Source of the DNA: Desulfogranum mediterraneum DSM 13871
GTDB taxonomy: Bacteria; Desulfobacterota; Desulfobulbia; Desulfobulbales; Desulfobulbaceae
Length of the DNA: 64,000 nt
Reading direction: 5' to 3'
Assembly (NCBI RefSeq): GCF_000429965.1
Contig: NZ_AUCW01000007.1
Span: forward strand, 62,001-126,000
Shown here one piece after another: positions 27,288 through 35,114 of the stretch (position 1 is the stretch's first letter; each line of letters starts with the position of its first letter). Both the position numbers and the translations under genes were made by a program. A model generated the notes under the pieces. It was not told where the DNA came from. It worked only from the letters and a program-made list of their open reading frames with translations, and searched no databases.

Positions 27288-28158
27288 GATCCTGATTCCG
27301 CTGGCTGAGAAAGGTATCGATCAGGGGCACGATCTCCTCCAGGGCGTCCTCCAGGAGATAGTGACCGGCCCCTTTAAAGGAATGGGCCTCGGCCTGGGGA
27401 AAACGCAGCCGCCAGCCTTGAAAAAAATGGTCATTAAAACAAAAATCCTGGCCACCCCAGCAGAGCAGCATGGGCAGCTCCGCCAGCCTGGCCAGCGACT
27501 GCTCCACCTCGACCAGGGTAGACCAGGAGCGGTGACTGGCCCGCAGTGGGATATCCTGAACAAAACGCAGGATCGCCAGCCGGTTATGCCAGGAGTCGTA
27601 GGGCGCCAGGAACCCTGCAGCCACCTTAGGGGGCATGGGTTTGGCCACGGCCATGAAGACGGCGGCCCGGGCAAAGACATTCAGGCCGCGGACCAGCAGG
27701 GGCCCCAACAGCGGCCAACGACAGACACTGATCCGCAGGGGAATCCTGGTGGAACGGAAGGCGGCGGTGTTCATCACCACCATCCCCTGAACCCGCTCAG
27801 GGTGCCGTCCGGCCCAGCCCATGCCGATGGCCCCGCCCCAGTCATGGACCACCAGCACACAGCGCTCTATCTCCAGGCTGGCAAGCAGGGCTTCCAGGTT
27901 GTTGATATGCTGCTCCAGGGTATAGGGCTGGTCCTGGGGCTTGGCCGAGAAGCCGCAGCCGAGATGATCCGGAACGATGCAGCGATATCCCCCCTTAAGG
28001 TGGGACACCAGGTTGCGATAGAGGTAGGACCAGGAGGGGTTGCCATGGACCATGACCACCACCGGCCCCTGTCCCTCGTCCAGGTAGGCCATCTCCTGAC
28101 CGTTGACCCGACAGCGCCTGGGGCTGAAGGGATACTCTGCCAGTTGGCTAGGTTCCAT
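27274..28158 (-). CDS. oleB: Beta-lactone decarboxylase OleB (alpha/beta hydrolase)
   Basis: A 294-residue alpha/beta hydrolase of the haloalkane-dehalogenase-like group. The oxyanion loop is MVHGNPSWSYLYR, the nucleophile is Asp in VVHDWGGAIGMGW (about residue 110), and the catalytic His is in GAGHYLLED near the C terminus. In the ole pathway this enzyme removes CO2 from the beta-lactone and leaves the cis-alkene. The ATG overlaps the last base of the oleA stop (TGATG), so translation is probably coupled; upstream TTG and GTG codons are less likely starts. Confidence 0.92.
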   Translation of the reverse strand: MEPSQLAEYPFSPRRCRVNGQEMAYLDEGQGPVVVMVHGNPSWSYLYRNLVSHLKGGYRCIVPDHLGCGFSAKPQDQPYTLEQHINNLEALLASLEIERCVLVVHDWGGAIGMGWAGRHPERVQGMVVMNTAAFRSTRIPLRISVCRWPLLGPLLVRGLNVFARAAVFMAVAKPMPPKVAAGFLAPYDSWHNRLAILRFVQDIPLRASHRSWSTLVEVEQSLARLAELPMLLCWGGQDFCFNDHFFQGWRLRFPQAEAHSFKGAGHYLLEDALEEIVPLIDTFLSQRNQDHDRL

Positions 28159-29192
28159 CACCAATCCACCCCCAACATCAGCGAGTTGATTCCTGAACCG
28201 ATCCCCAGGAGGGCCGCCCGCTGACCATCCTCCAGGGCCCCCTGTTCAATCCCCATGGCCATGGTGATGGGGGCGGAGACCGAGCCGACGTTGCCCAGGA
28301 TCGGCAGGGTTTCAAAGTTACGCCCAGGATCCAGTGCCAGTTGGCTGAAGAGCAGCTGGGCATGGGCCCGACCCACCTGGTGACAGAAGAAGCGGTCAAC
28401 ATCCTCTGCCTGCCAGCCCAGGTTCCGGCTAAATCCCTGCCAGCAGGCAGCCGCGGTTTCCACCCCGCGCTGGAGCAGCTCTTCGGAGGCCGTGGACATC
28501 AGGGTGCCCTGCTCGGCATTCTGGCCGCCCTGGCAGAGGTTGTTGTAGGCGGTGTTGGCCCGGCAGCTGCCGCCGACCAGGTAGTGGCCGCTGTCATGGA
28601 GCTCACGGTGGGACATCACCAGGGCCACGGCCCCGGAGCCGATGGTCAGGGAGGCAAAGAGCGGCTTGACCGTCTTTCTGGTCAGGCCCTGGTCTTCCTG
28701 GAGATGGCGGATGGTGGAGCTCACCAGATCCTCGGCAGTCTCACCGGCCACGATCAAGCCCGCCTGCACCTGGCCCAGCTCGATCATGTTGGCCAGGATG
28801 ATCATCCCGTTGAGAAAGCCCAGGCAGGCGTTGGAGAGATCAAAGATCTGACACTCCGCAGCCAGGCCCAGCTGCTGGTGAACAAAGGAGGCCGTGGCCG
28901 GCTCCATCATGTCACGACTCACCGAGGTATGGATCAGGCAGCCCAGGTCGGCGGCGGCCAGACCCGAGCGCTTCAGCGCCTCCCTGCCCGCTGCCGCGGC
29001 ACCCTGGCTGGGCAGGGTGCCCTCGTCCCAGAAGCGACGGCTGCTGATCCCGCTCATCAGCTCCAGCCGGCCCTTGGGGAGTTTCAGACGGCTGTAGAGC
29101 GGTTCGAGCTGATCCTCGATCGCCTCGGAGGTCAGTATATGGGGAGGGAGCACATAGCCGAAATCGTGCAAACAGACATGGGAAAAACGCAT
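28158..29192 (-). CDS. oleA: OleA, head-to-head acyl-CoA condensing thiolase
   Basis: A 344-residue thiolase-superfamily enzyme related to FabH. The nucleophile cysteine is in FDLSNACLGFLNGM (about residue 140), with later His and Asn segments (FFCHQVGRAHAQ, LGNVGSVSAPITMA). OleA joins two long acyl chains by a decarboxylation-free Claisen condensation, giving a 2-alkyl-3-ketoacid. It is first of the four ole genes. A stable hairpin lies at 29270-29290, about 80 bases upstream, between it and the fatty-acid genes. I infer that it takes the acyl chain made by the synthase genes just upstream. Confidence 0.93.
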   Translation of the reverse strand: MRFSHVCLHDFGYVLPPHILTSEAIEDQLEPLYSRLKLPKGRLELMSGISSRRFWDEGTLPSQGAAAAGREALKRSGLAAADLGCLIHTSVSRDMMEPATASFVHQQLGLAAECQIFDLSNACLGFLNGMIILANMIELGQVQAGLIVAGETAEDLVSSTIRHLQEDQGLTRKTVKPLFASLTIGSGAVALVMSHRELHDSGHYLVGGSCRANTAYNNLCQGGQNAEQGTLMSTASEELLQRGVETAAACWQGFSRNLGWQAEDVDRFFCHQVGRAHAQLLFSQLALDPGRNFETLPILGNVGSVSAPITMAMGIEQGALEDGQRAALLGIGSGINSLMLGVDW

Positions 29193-29269
29193 GGTATCGT
29201 GACCAAAGGTTGACCAGGGCGATCCGATCGCAGCACAACCGGCTGAGCCGTGGAAACAGGCTGAAATAA

Positions 29270-29290
29270 CCCGGGAGGATGGCTCCCGGG
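29270..29290. terminator. Hairpin between the fatty-acid genes and oleA
   Basis: CCCGGGAG and CTCCCGGG form a perfect 8-bp stem with a five-base loop; on the minus strand TTATTT follows. It may partly end transcription before oleA or attenuate it. Confidence 0.5.
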
Positions 29291-29405
29291 CCTCAATCCA
29301 ATAAGAAGGCAGCGGTCAACGCGGCCGCCACCCGATGTTTCGAACTTCCTGCATAGATCGTTTTTACGCTCCTGGCAAGCACGAACTCTGCCCGGAGAGA
29401 ACAGA

Positions 29406-29424
29406 GGGCCGGTTTCCCCGGCCC
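29406..29424. terminator. GC-rich hairpin after the YkvA-like gene
   Basis: GGGCCGG and CCGGCCC form a perfect 7-bp stem with a five-base loop, seven bases beyond the stop of the small membrane protein gene (minus strand). Only scattered T residues follow. Confidence 0.45.
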
Positions 29425-29430
29425 ATGCGG

Positions 29431-29673
29431 CTACTCCCTGGGCAGGGTAAAGCGGTTGGCCCAGGCGATCAGGAGGGCCACCAGGGCCAGATCATCCATG
29501 ACCCCGAGCACTGGAATCCATTCCGGGATCAGATCATAGGGTGAGAGGGCGTAGAGGACGCCGGCAGCCAGGACCAACTTGACATAGAGGGGCGTCTCCG
29601 GGCTGGTAAAAACCGCAAGCGTATGGCGCAGGACCTCCCCCAGCCTGGCCCAGATGCCCCCCTCCTCTGCCAT
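29431..29673 (-). CDS. YkvA-like DUF1232 small membrane protein
   Basis: An 80-residue protein with the DUF1232 core: PLYVKLVLAAGVLYALSPYDLIPEWIPVLGVMDDLALVALLI, two hydrophobic stretches around the invariant SP.DLIP and G..DD motifs. The family's function is not well defined. It ends the fatty-acid part of the cluster, eight bases after the FabI-like gene, and could help place the lipid enzymes at the membrane; that is speculation. Confidence 0.85.
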   Translation of the reverse strand: MAEEGGIWARLGEVLRHTLAVFTSPETPLYVKLVLAAGVLYALSPYDLIPEWIPVLGVMDDLALVALLIAWANRFTLPRE

Positions 29674-29681
29674 ACCCGCCT

Positions 29682-30485
29682 CTAGCCCACGGTCCTGGCG
29701 ACGATCTCGGCGTCAAAATAATTCAGGCCCATGCCCGCGTCCACCACCAGGCTCTGGCCGTTGATCCCGGAGGATCGGGGGGAGAGCAGAAAGGCCGCGG
29801 TATTGGCGGCCTCTTCGGTGAGCAGGGCCCGCTTGCGCAGGGTGGCCTTTTCGGCAAAGAGATAGGAGTCGATATAACCGGGAATCCCGGCCGAGGCCGA
29901 GGTCTTCAGCAGGCCGGGACAGACGGCGTTGAAGCGTACCTCGGAGAAGGCGGAAAAGCTCTTGGCCAGGAAACAGACCGATGACTCCAGGGCCGCCTTG
30001 ACCGGGGCCATGTAGCCGTAGTTTTCGGCGGTCATCCGGGTGGTGGAGATGGAGATGGTCACCATGGAGCTCTGGGGGGCCAGCAGTTCCCGGAAGTGAT
30101 TGGCAATGGAGATAAAGGAAAAGCAGCTGATATCCACGGCCTGGAGAAAGTCCTGTTTCAAGGTCCCGTGAAAGGGCTGGATGCCTTCGGAATAGTTGGC
30201 AAAGGCAATGGAGTGGACGATGCCGTGGATGGGCGTCCCCTCAAGCTGGCAGGCGATCTGGTCCCGGACCCGGATGATGTTGGCCTCTTCGGCCACATCG
30301 CAGATAAAGACCGGGCAGCGGGGAAAGAGTTTCCTGGCGGTCTCGGCCCGCTGCTCGCTGCGGACCACATGGATCACCTCGGCGCCGGCCTCCACCAGGA
30401 CCCTGGCCACACTGCAGGCCACTGATTTCTTATTGGCCAGGCCAAAGACCACCACGCTCCGGCCTGCTACTCCCAGAAAATCCAT
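29682..30485 (-). CDS. FabI-like enoyl-ACP reductase
   Basis: A 267-residue short-chain dehydrogenase. The FabI-type coenzyme motif is [14 protein letters not shown], and the catalytic pattern is Tyr-x6-Lys (YGYMAPVK, about residues 156-163), diagnostic for enoyl-ACP reductases rather than ketoreductases. The C-terminal [21 protein letters not shown] matches too. It would saturate the enoyl intermediate with NADH, completing each elongation cycle, or act selectively if the product is unsaturated. Its start abuts the stop of the dehydratase gene, so the two are likely cotranslated. This looks like a pathway-specific copy. Confidence 0.86.
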   Translation of the reverse strand: MDFLGVAGRSVVVFGLANKKSVACSVARVLVEAGAEVIHVVRSEQRAETARKLFPRCPVFICDVAEEANIIRVRDQIACQLEGTPIHGIVHSIAFANYSEGIQPFHGTLKQDFLQAVDISCFSFISIANHFRELLAPQSSMVTISISTTRMTAENYGYMAPVKAALESSVCFLAKSFSAFSEVRFNAVCPGLLKTSASAGIPGYIDSYLFAEKATLRKRALLTEEAANTAAFLLSPRSSGINGQSLVVDAGMGLNYFDAEIVARTVG

Positions 30486-30974
30486 CTACGCCCCCTTGTC
30501 TGCGCCGCTTTCTGCTCCCTTCAGGGCACAGGCGAACTCAACCTGCACCGCCACCTTGCCCTGAACCCGAACCGTGCCCTTCAAAAACCAGGCCGCTGCC
30601 AACCGCTCCTTGGGGCTGACCCTGATCTCGATCGCGTCACCGGGACGGACCTCACGCTTGAACCTGGCCCCCAGGATCCGGGTCAAGACCGGGACTGCGG
30701 TCGGGGCGGCTGGGCTGCCCTGCTCCTCGCCCTCCCGGGCCAGGAGCTCGCTGATATAGACGGCCCCGGCCTGAAAGACCGCCTCACAGAGCAGCACCCC
30801 CGGCATCAGGGGATAGTCCGGATAATGCCCCTGGAAGAGCTCCAGGTCTGCGGGAATGGTCTTGGCGGCCAGGATGCCCTGCTCGGACAACTCCAGGATC
30901 GTATCGATCCAGAGAAAGGGGGGCCGGTGGGGTATCCTGGAACAGATAAAGGCCTGGTCTGCGCTGCTCATCAT
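30486..30974 (-). CDS. FabZ-like 3-hydroxyacyl-ACP dehydratase
   Basis: A 162-residue hot-dog fold protein. It carries the FabZ signature IPHRPPFLWIDTI with the catalytic His, and GHYPDYPLMPGVLLCEAVFQAGAV with the catalytic Glu. The reaction removes water from 3-hydroxyacyl-ACP. An insertion rich in Gly, Glu and Pro around residues 80-92 is not usual. Its start overlaps the FabG stop (ATGA) and its stop abuts the FabI-like start. The neighbourhood shows it belongs to a dedicated chain-building set rather than the housekeeping pathway. Confidence 0.85.
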   Translation of the reverse strand: MMSSADQAFICSRIPHRPPFLWIDTILELSEQGILAAKTIPADLELFQGHYPDYPLMPGVLLCEAVFQAGAVYISELLAREGEEQGSPAAPTAVPVLTRILGARFKREVRPGDAIEIRVSPKERLAAAWFLKGTVRVQGKVAVQVEFACALKGAESGADKGA

Positions 30975-31711
30975 AACCCTCCGGTGACCTCGAGCACGGC
31001 GCCGTTGATGTAGGCGGCCCGGTCACCGGCCAGAAAGAGGACCGCATCGGCCACCTCCTGGGGGGTGCCGAAGCGCCGCTGGGGCACCATCTTCCTGTAG
31101 CTCTTCACCTGGGCCTCGCTGAGGTCATCGATGAAGTCGGTGCTGATAAAGCCGGGAGAGACACAGTTGACCGTGATGTTGCGCTTGGCCACCTCCTGGG
31201 CAAGGGATTTCATCAGGCCGACCTGACCGGCCTTGGAGGCGGCATAGTTACTCTGGCCGCTAAAACCCATCCGGCCCATGGGCGAGGTGATAAAGATGAT
31301 CCGCCCATAGCGCTGCTTGAGCATCAGGCCCACCCCGTGGCGACACATCCCATAGCCGCCGGTGAGATTGACATCGATCACCTGACGCCACTCCTCTTCC
31401 TTCATCAGGGCCAGGACCGCGTCGCGGCGGATACCGGCATTGTTGATCAGGATGTCGATGGTATCGTAGCGTTCCTCGACCCGCGCAAAGAACGCGGACA
31501 CCGCAGCCAGATCGCTGACATCAAGCTGCTCCAGGACCAGCCGCTCTCCATATTCCGAGCAGCTCTCCTGAAAGCTGCGAGCCGCCTCCCGGTTACCGCC
31601 ATAGACGCCGATCACCGTCGCCCCACCGGCGAGCAGCGCCTCGCTTATGGCCCTGCCGATCCCCCGGGTAGCACCGCTGACCACCGCCTTCTTTCCGCTA
31701 AATTCGCCCAT
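30971..31711 (-). CDS. 3-oxoacyl-ACP reductase, FabG-like
   Basis: A 246-residue short-chain dehydrogenase with the NADPH motif SGATRGIGRAISEALL, the NNAG motif (LINNAGI) and catalytic Tyr-x3-Lys in SNYAASKAGQVGL (about residues 157-161). It reduces 3-oxoacyl-ACP to 3-hydroxyacyl-ACP. Size and motifs are those of FabG; the position in this cluster suggests a specialised copy. It overlaps the dehydratase gene. Confidence 0.9.
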   Translation of the reverse strand: MGEFSGKKAVVSGATRGIGRAISEALLAGGATVIGVYGGNREAARSFQESCSEYGERLVLEQLDVSDLAAVSAFFARVEERYDTIDILINNAGIRRDAVLALMKEEEWRQVIDVNLTGGYGMCRHGVGLMLKQRYGRIIFITSPMGRMGFSGQSNYAASKAGQVGLMKSLAQEVAKRNITVNCVSPGFISTDFIDDLSEAQVKSYRKMVPQRRFGTPQEVADAVLFLAGDRAAYINGAVLEVTGGL

Positions 31712-31781
31712 CGCCTTATCGTGTTGTCGTATTGTCGAGTTAATGAGAAGAGTATCCCGCTGCCATGGTCATGCACCAGGC

Positions 31782-33197
31782 CTAGGAACTACTCCGCAGG
31801 TAGCCGTCCACATCGTTGGCCACAATCACCCCATAGTTAATCGCCCCCAACCAGCCGCTCATGATGATCCCCACGGAACCGACATGGAAGAGACCGGGCA
31901 TCTGCCTGTGCAGGGCCCGTGAGACCTCCAGCCCTTCAAACTTGGTGCCGAACGAGCTCCCCCGGGTATGGAGGGTATAGCGGTTGAAGGTCACCGGGGT
32001 GGCGGACTCGATGGTGTCGATCTTGGCCCGAATCCCTGGCAGATAACGCTCCAGATCGAGCAGACAGCGTTCGACCATGGCCTCCTTTGCCTGCTGATAG
32101 GCGGCCTCGTCCAGGCCGGACCAATCCGCGTAGTTGGCGTTCATGGAGGCGACAATGGTATAGTCCTCGGGCTGGTCGGGCCTGGTCTTGGGATAGTAGA
32201 CCGAAAAGGTACGACTGCCGGTCTCCATGGCCCGCATCTCTTCCGAGGAGAAGTCGCGGTTGGTGGAGGTAAAGAGCAGGTCACCGATGTCCGGGATGGA
32301 CTCGCCCCGGCGGATCCCGAAGTAGACCTGACAGCTGGAGTTGTTGACCTCTACCTTATCAAAAGCGGCCAGAAAAGCAGCGGAGAAGTGCTCCCTGCCG
32401 GCGAGCTGATCGATGGTGTTGGTGATGCCGCTGTTGGAGACCACGGCTCCGGCAGCGATGAAGGTGCCGTTGACCACCACCCCCCTGGTTGCTCCCTCCT
32501 CCAGGAGGATCTGTTCCACCTTGGCCCGGGTACAGATGGTGACCCCGTTATTCTGCAGCTCCTCGGCCATCATGGCGATGAGCTTGTCGGTGCCCCCCTC
32601 AAAGGTGTAGACCCCGCGGTTCATGAAGTTGGAGAAGACGATCCCATAGGTGATGGCCGGTTCATCCAGGGTGGAGCCGTTGGCATAGGAGATGGGCTCC
32701 ATCAAGAGACGATGGACATCGGTTCTGCCGGGGAAGAACTGTTCAAAGAGCTCCCTGGTGGTCATGGACTGATCGTCATAGAAGTTCATGGCGTCCACGC
32801 AGGCGAAGAAGCCGTGGACCGCCTCGCTAGCCACTCCGAACTCTTCCTGGAGCAGCCGGATGAAGTCCTCCTTACTGAAGGTGGTGGTCAGGGAGAACTG
32901 GGGGTTATCAAAGACGATCTTGGGCAGGGGGACGATACAGTCCCGGATGGCCTTGCCCCAGTACTTCTTGCAGGTTTTGACCATGCCATAGGGAAAACCA
33001 TGGAGCGAGACATCAAAGATATGTCCCCCCCGCCTGAACCAGGTGGCCAGGCCACCCAGGCGGTGGTGATGCTCCAGGAGCAGGACCGAATGGCCCACCG
33101 AGGCCAGGCGATTGGCGCAGGTCAAACCGCCAAGTCCCGAGCCTACGACAACGACATCATACTGTTTCCTGAGACCATCGAGTGAGGAAAACTTCAT
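31782..33197 (-). CDS. Phytoene-desaturase-like FAD oxidoreductase 1
   Basis: A 471-residue flavoprotein of the CrtI/amine-oxidase type. The FAD-binding motif is DVVVVGSGLGGLTCANRLASVGHSV (residues 14-38), followed by a HHHRLGGLATWFRRGGHIFD segment typical of phytoene desaturases. The C-terminal FAD motif (GLFHVGSVGIIMSGWLGAINYGVIVANDV) is present. CrtI enzymes desaturate or isomerise polyenes. No phytoene synthase or other carotenoid gene is near, and the gene sits among fatty-acid genes, so an acyl chain, perhaps ACP-bound, is the likelier substrate. A related but distinct gene lies 30 bases upstream. Confidence 0.85.
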   Translation of the reverse strand: MKFSSLDGLRKQYDVVVVGSGLGGLTCANRLASVGHSVLLLEHHHRLGGLATWFRRGGHIFDVSLHGFPYGMVKTCKKYWGKAIRDCIVPLPKIVFDNPQFSLTTTFSKEDFIRLLQEEFGVASEAVHGFFACVDAMNFYDDQSMTTRELFEQFFPGRTDVHRLLMEPISYANGSTLDEPAITYGIVFSNFMNRGVYTFEGGTDKLIAMMAEELQNNGVTICTRAKVEQILLEEGATRGVVVNGTFIAAGAVVSNSGITNTIDQLAGREHFSAAFLAAFDKVEVNNSSCQVYFGIRRGESIPDIGDLLFTSTNRDFSSEEMRAMETGSRTFSVYYPKTRPDQPEDYTIVASMNANYADWSGLDEAAYQQAKEAMVERCLLDLERYLPGIRAKIDTIESATPVTFNRYTLHTRGSSFGTKFEGLEVSRALHRQMPGLFHVGSVGIIMSGWLGAINYGVIVANDVDGYLRSSS

Positions 33198-33227
33198 AGC
33201 TGTGAACTGCTGCCCTGTGATAAGTGG

Positions 33228-34604
33228 TTACTGGAGGAGGTGTTGATTGACAACGGTTACCCCGCTGAGCATGGCGCCGACAATGCCCAGATAACCCTGG
33301 TCGGTACCGGCAATGAAAAGGTTGGGCCAGGGGGTGGTTCCGTCTTTGATTTTCAGGGGGCTGCCGTAGATGGCCCCCTCTGCCTTGCGGGTATAGCGCT
33401 CGATGGTCAGGGGGGTGAAGCTGTCCTGATAGACCACCTCCTGCCGGTACGCACCGATGACTGTCCCGGCATTGTCCACGGCTGCCCGGGTCCACGCTGC
33501 CTTCAACTCGCGATACTCCTCTGGGGCTGCGGCCTTCCAGAGGGCATAGTTGGCGGCATTGGTGTTCCTGATCTGGGCATAGGGCTCTGCCTCCACCCCG
33601 ACAAAGTTGCTGGGAAAGCAGATCACCCCCCAGGAGAGATCCAGGAAGCTGTCGGTTCGCTGGTAGCAGAGGGTCGGCCTGGTATTATAAAAGAGGATGG
33701 TCCGCCTCGGTTCGATGGCAGCCGCCACCTCCCACGGGACCAGAGAGACCGTCTCCATGAAACTCATCTGACCGCCATAGGCCTTGGCCGGCAGGTCCCA
33801 GCCGGTGAGGGCGATGGTTCCCGGCATGCCCACGGTGGAGAGCACGGCATCGGCACTGATCAACTCACCACCGGCCAGACGCACCCCCTGGATCCGATCT
33901 CCGCTGCGGACGATCTCACTGACCAGGGCCCGGTAGCGCAACTCTCCGCCGAACTCCCGGTACTGGTTGGTGAGCAGGCTCAGAAACTCGCGGATGGTCC
34001 CGGCCGGCCGGAAGAAGCCCTCCATGAAGATGGAGCGGAACATGATCACAAACTGGCCCAGGTCCATGTCATGCTCTTCGGCATTGCCATAGACCATCAG
34101 GGGCAGGAGCAGCATCTCCTCCAGCAGGGGCTCGCCCAGGGTCTCTGCCAGGAAGTTCCGGGCCGAACGCCAGGGAGCCGGGGTAAAGGGATCGTAGGCC
34201 GCGACCAGTTCCTTGAGCCGGCTGAAGCGATCTACAGCAGCGGGAAAGCTGGTCCTGATCTCCTCTTCCAGCAGGAGCGGCTGGTTGGAGAAGCGCAGCG
34301 AGGCGTCAGGGAAACGGATCTCGGAGCAATACTGCTCATGGGTGGTAAACTGCTTGCGCGACAGCTTGAGTTGGCGGAAGAGTCGATTGAGCGGAGCCCG
34401 CTTATCACCGGGCTGGGCATAGTTGGTCATGGCATGCAAGCCGGTTTCCAACATCTGCCCCTGGCGATAGTAGTAGGAATTCAGGCCGCCGGGAATGGTG
34501 TGCTGCTCGAGAAGTAAGGTCTTCAGGCCAAAGCGGGCTGAACGGATACCGGCGGCAATTCCGGATAAACCACCGCCGATGATGATAAGCTGATAATCAG
34601 CCAT
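33228..34604 (-). CDS. Phytoene-desaturase-like FAD oxidoreductase 2
   Basis: A 458-residue flavoprotein with an N-terminal FAD motif (LIIIGGGLSGIAAGIRSARFG, residues 6-26), the TIPGGLNSYYYRQGQMLETGLHAM segment in place of the CrtI GG.. loop, and a C-terminal ATKPMLSG-like FAD-binding region ending LGIVGAMLSGVTVVNQHL. It is only distantly similar to its neighbour, so the two may act in turn or as a heteromer. Two CrtI-like enzymes among fatty-acid genes have been proposed for unusual lipid chains (ladderanes in anammox bacteria, as I recall); whether that applies is untested. Confidence 0.83.
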   Translation of the reverse strand: MADYQLIIIGGGLSGIAAGIRSARFGLKTLLLEQHTIPGGLNSYYYRQGQMLETGLHAMTNYAQPGDKRAPLNRLFRQLKLSRKQFTTHEQYCSEIRFPDASLRFSNQPLLLEEEIRTSFPAAVDRFSRLKELVAAYDPFTPAPWRSARNFLAETLGEPLLEEMLLLPLMVYGNAEEHDMDLGQFVIMFRSIFMEGFFRPAGTIREFLSLLTNQYREFGGELRYRALVSEIVRSGDRIQGVRLAGGELISADAVLSTVGMPGTIALTGWDLPAKAYGGQMSFMETVSLVPWEVAAAIEPRRTILFYNTRPTLCYQRTDSFLDLSWGVICFPSNFVGVEAEPYAQIRNTNAANYALWKAAAPEEYRELKAAWTRAAVDNAGTVIGAYRQEVVYQDSFTPLTIERYTRKAEGAIYGSPLKIKDGTTPWPNLFIAGTDQGYLGIVGAMLSGVTVVNQHLLQ

Positions 34605-34680
34605 AGAAAAGAATAGCGATGCATGGAGAGGGACAGGACTGGCAGACTACGGATATCGGCATATCGCTGCCCAGCTCGAC

Positions 34681-34932
34681 TCAGGCGTCTTTGAGCTTGG
34701 GCTCCAGATAGTTGACGCAACTGGTCAGGCTTGCAAGCTCCGGGTACTCATCTTCGGGGATCTGCAGTTGATAGCGCTTGCGCAGTTCCATGACGATATC
34801 AAGAAAGTCCATGGAATCCAGGTCCAGCTGATCGCGCAGGGGTGCATCGGCATCCAGGTTGTCAAACTCAGCGTCCTCGTCGATATCTTCTATGATTTCA
34901 AGGATGACATCCTTGATTTCGTCCCTTGTCAT
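34681..34932 (-). CDS. Acyl carrier protein
   Basis: An 83-residue acidic acyl carrier protein. The phosphopantetheine serine is in LDLDSMDFLDIVMELRKRY (DSM type, about residue 40). A strong ribosome-binding site (AAGGAG) precedes the start. It lies between the ketosynthase and the two FAD enzymes, so it probably carries the growing chain of this cluster. The sequence is unusually rich in Asp and Glu in the first 30 residues. Confidence 0.93.
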   Translation of the reverse strand: MTRDEIKDVILEIIEDIDEDAEFDNLDADAPLRDQLDLDSMDFLDIVMELRKRYQLQIPEDEYPELASLTSCVNYLEPKLKDA

Positions 34933-35114
34933 ACTCCTTCCCCTCTATATACAGACAGAGCCGACAGACTCCCGTCGTAAACGTTCATTATTTTCTTGAT
35001 GGATCAGCCAAACAGGCGGGGCAAACACCCCTCTGCCACCAGGCCAGACTCCTTCAACGTGGTGGCTGGTGCCTGAGCTGGATGGCAAAAATCACAGACA
35101 TACCACAGAAGGTC

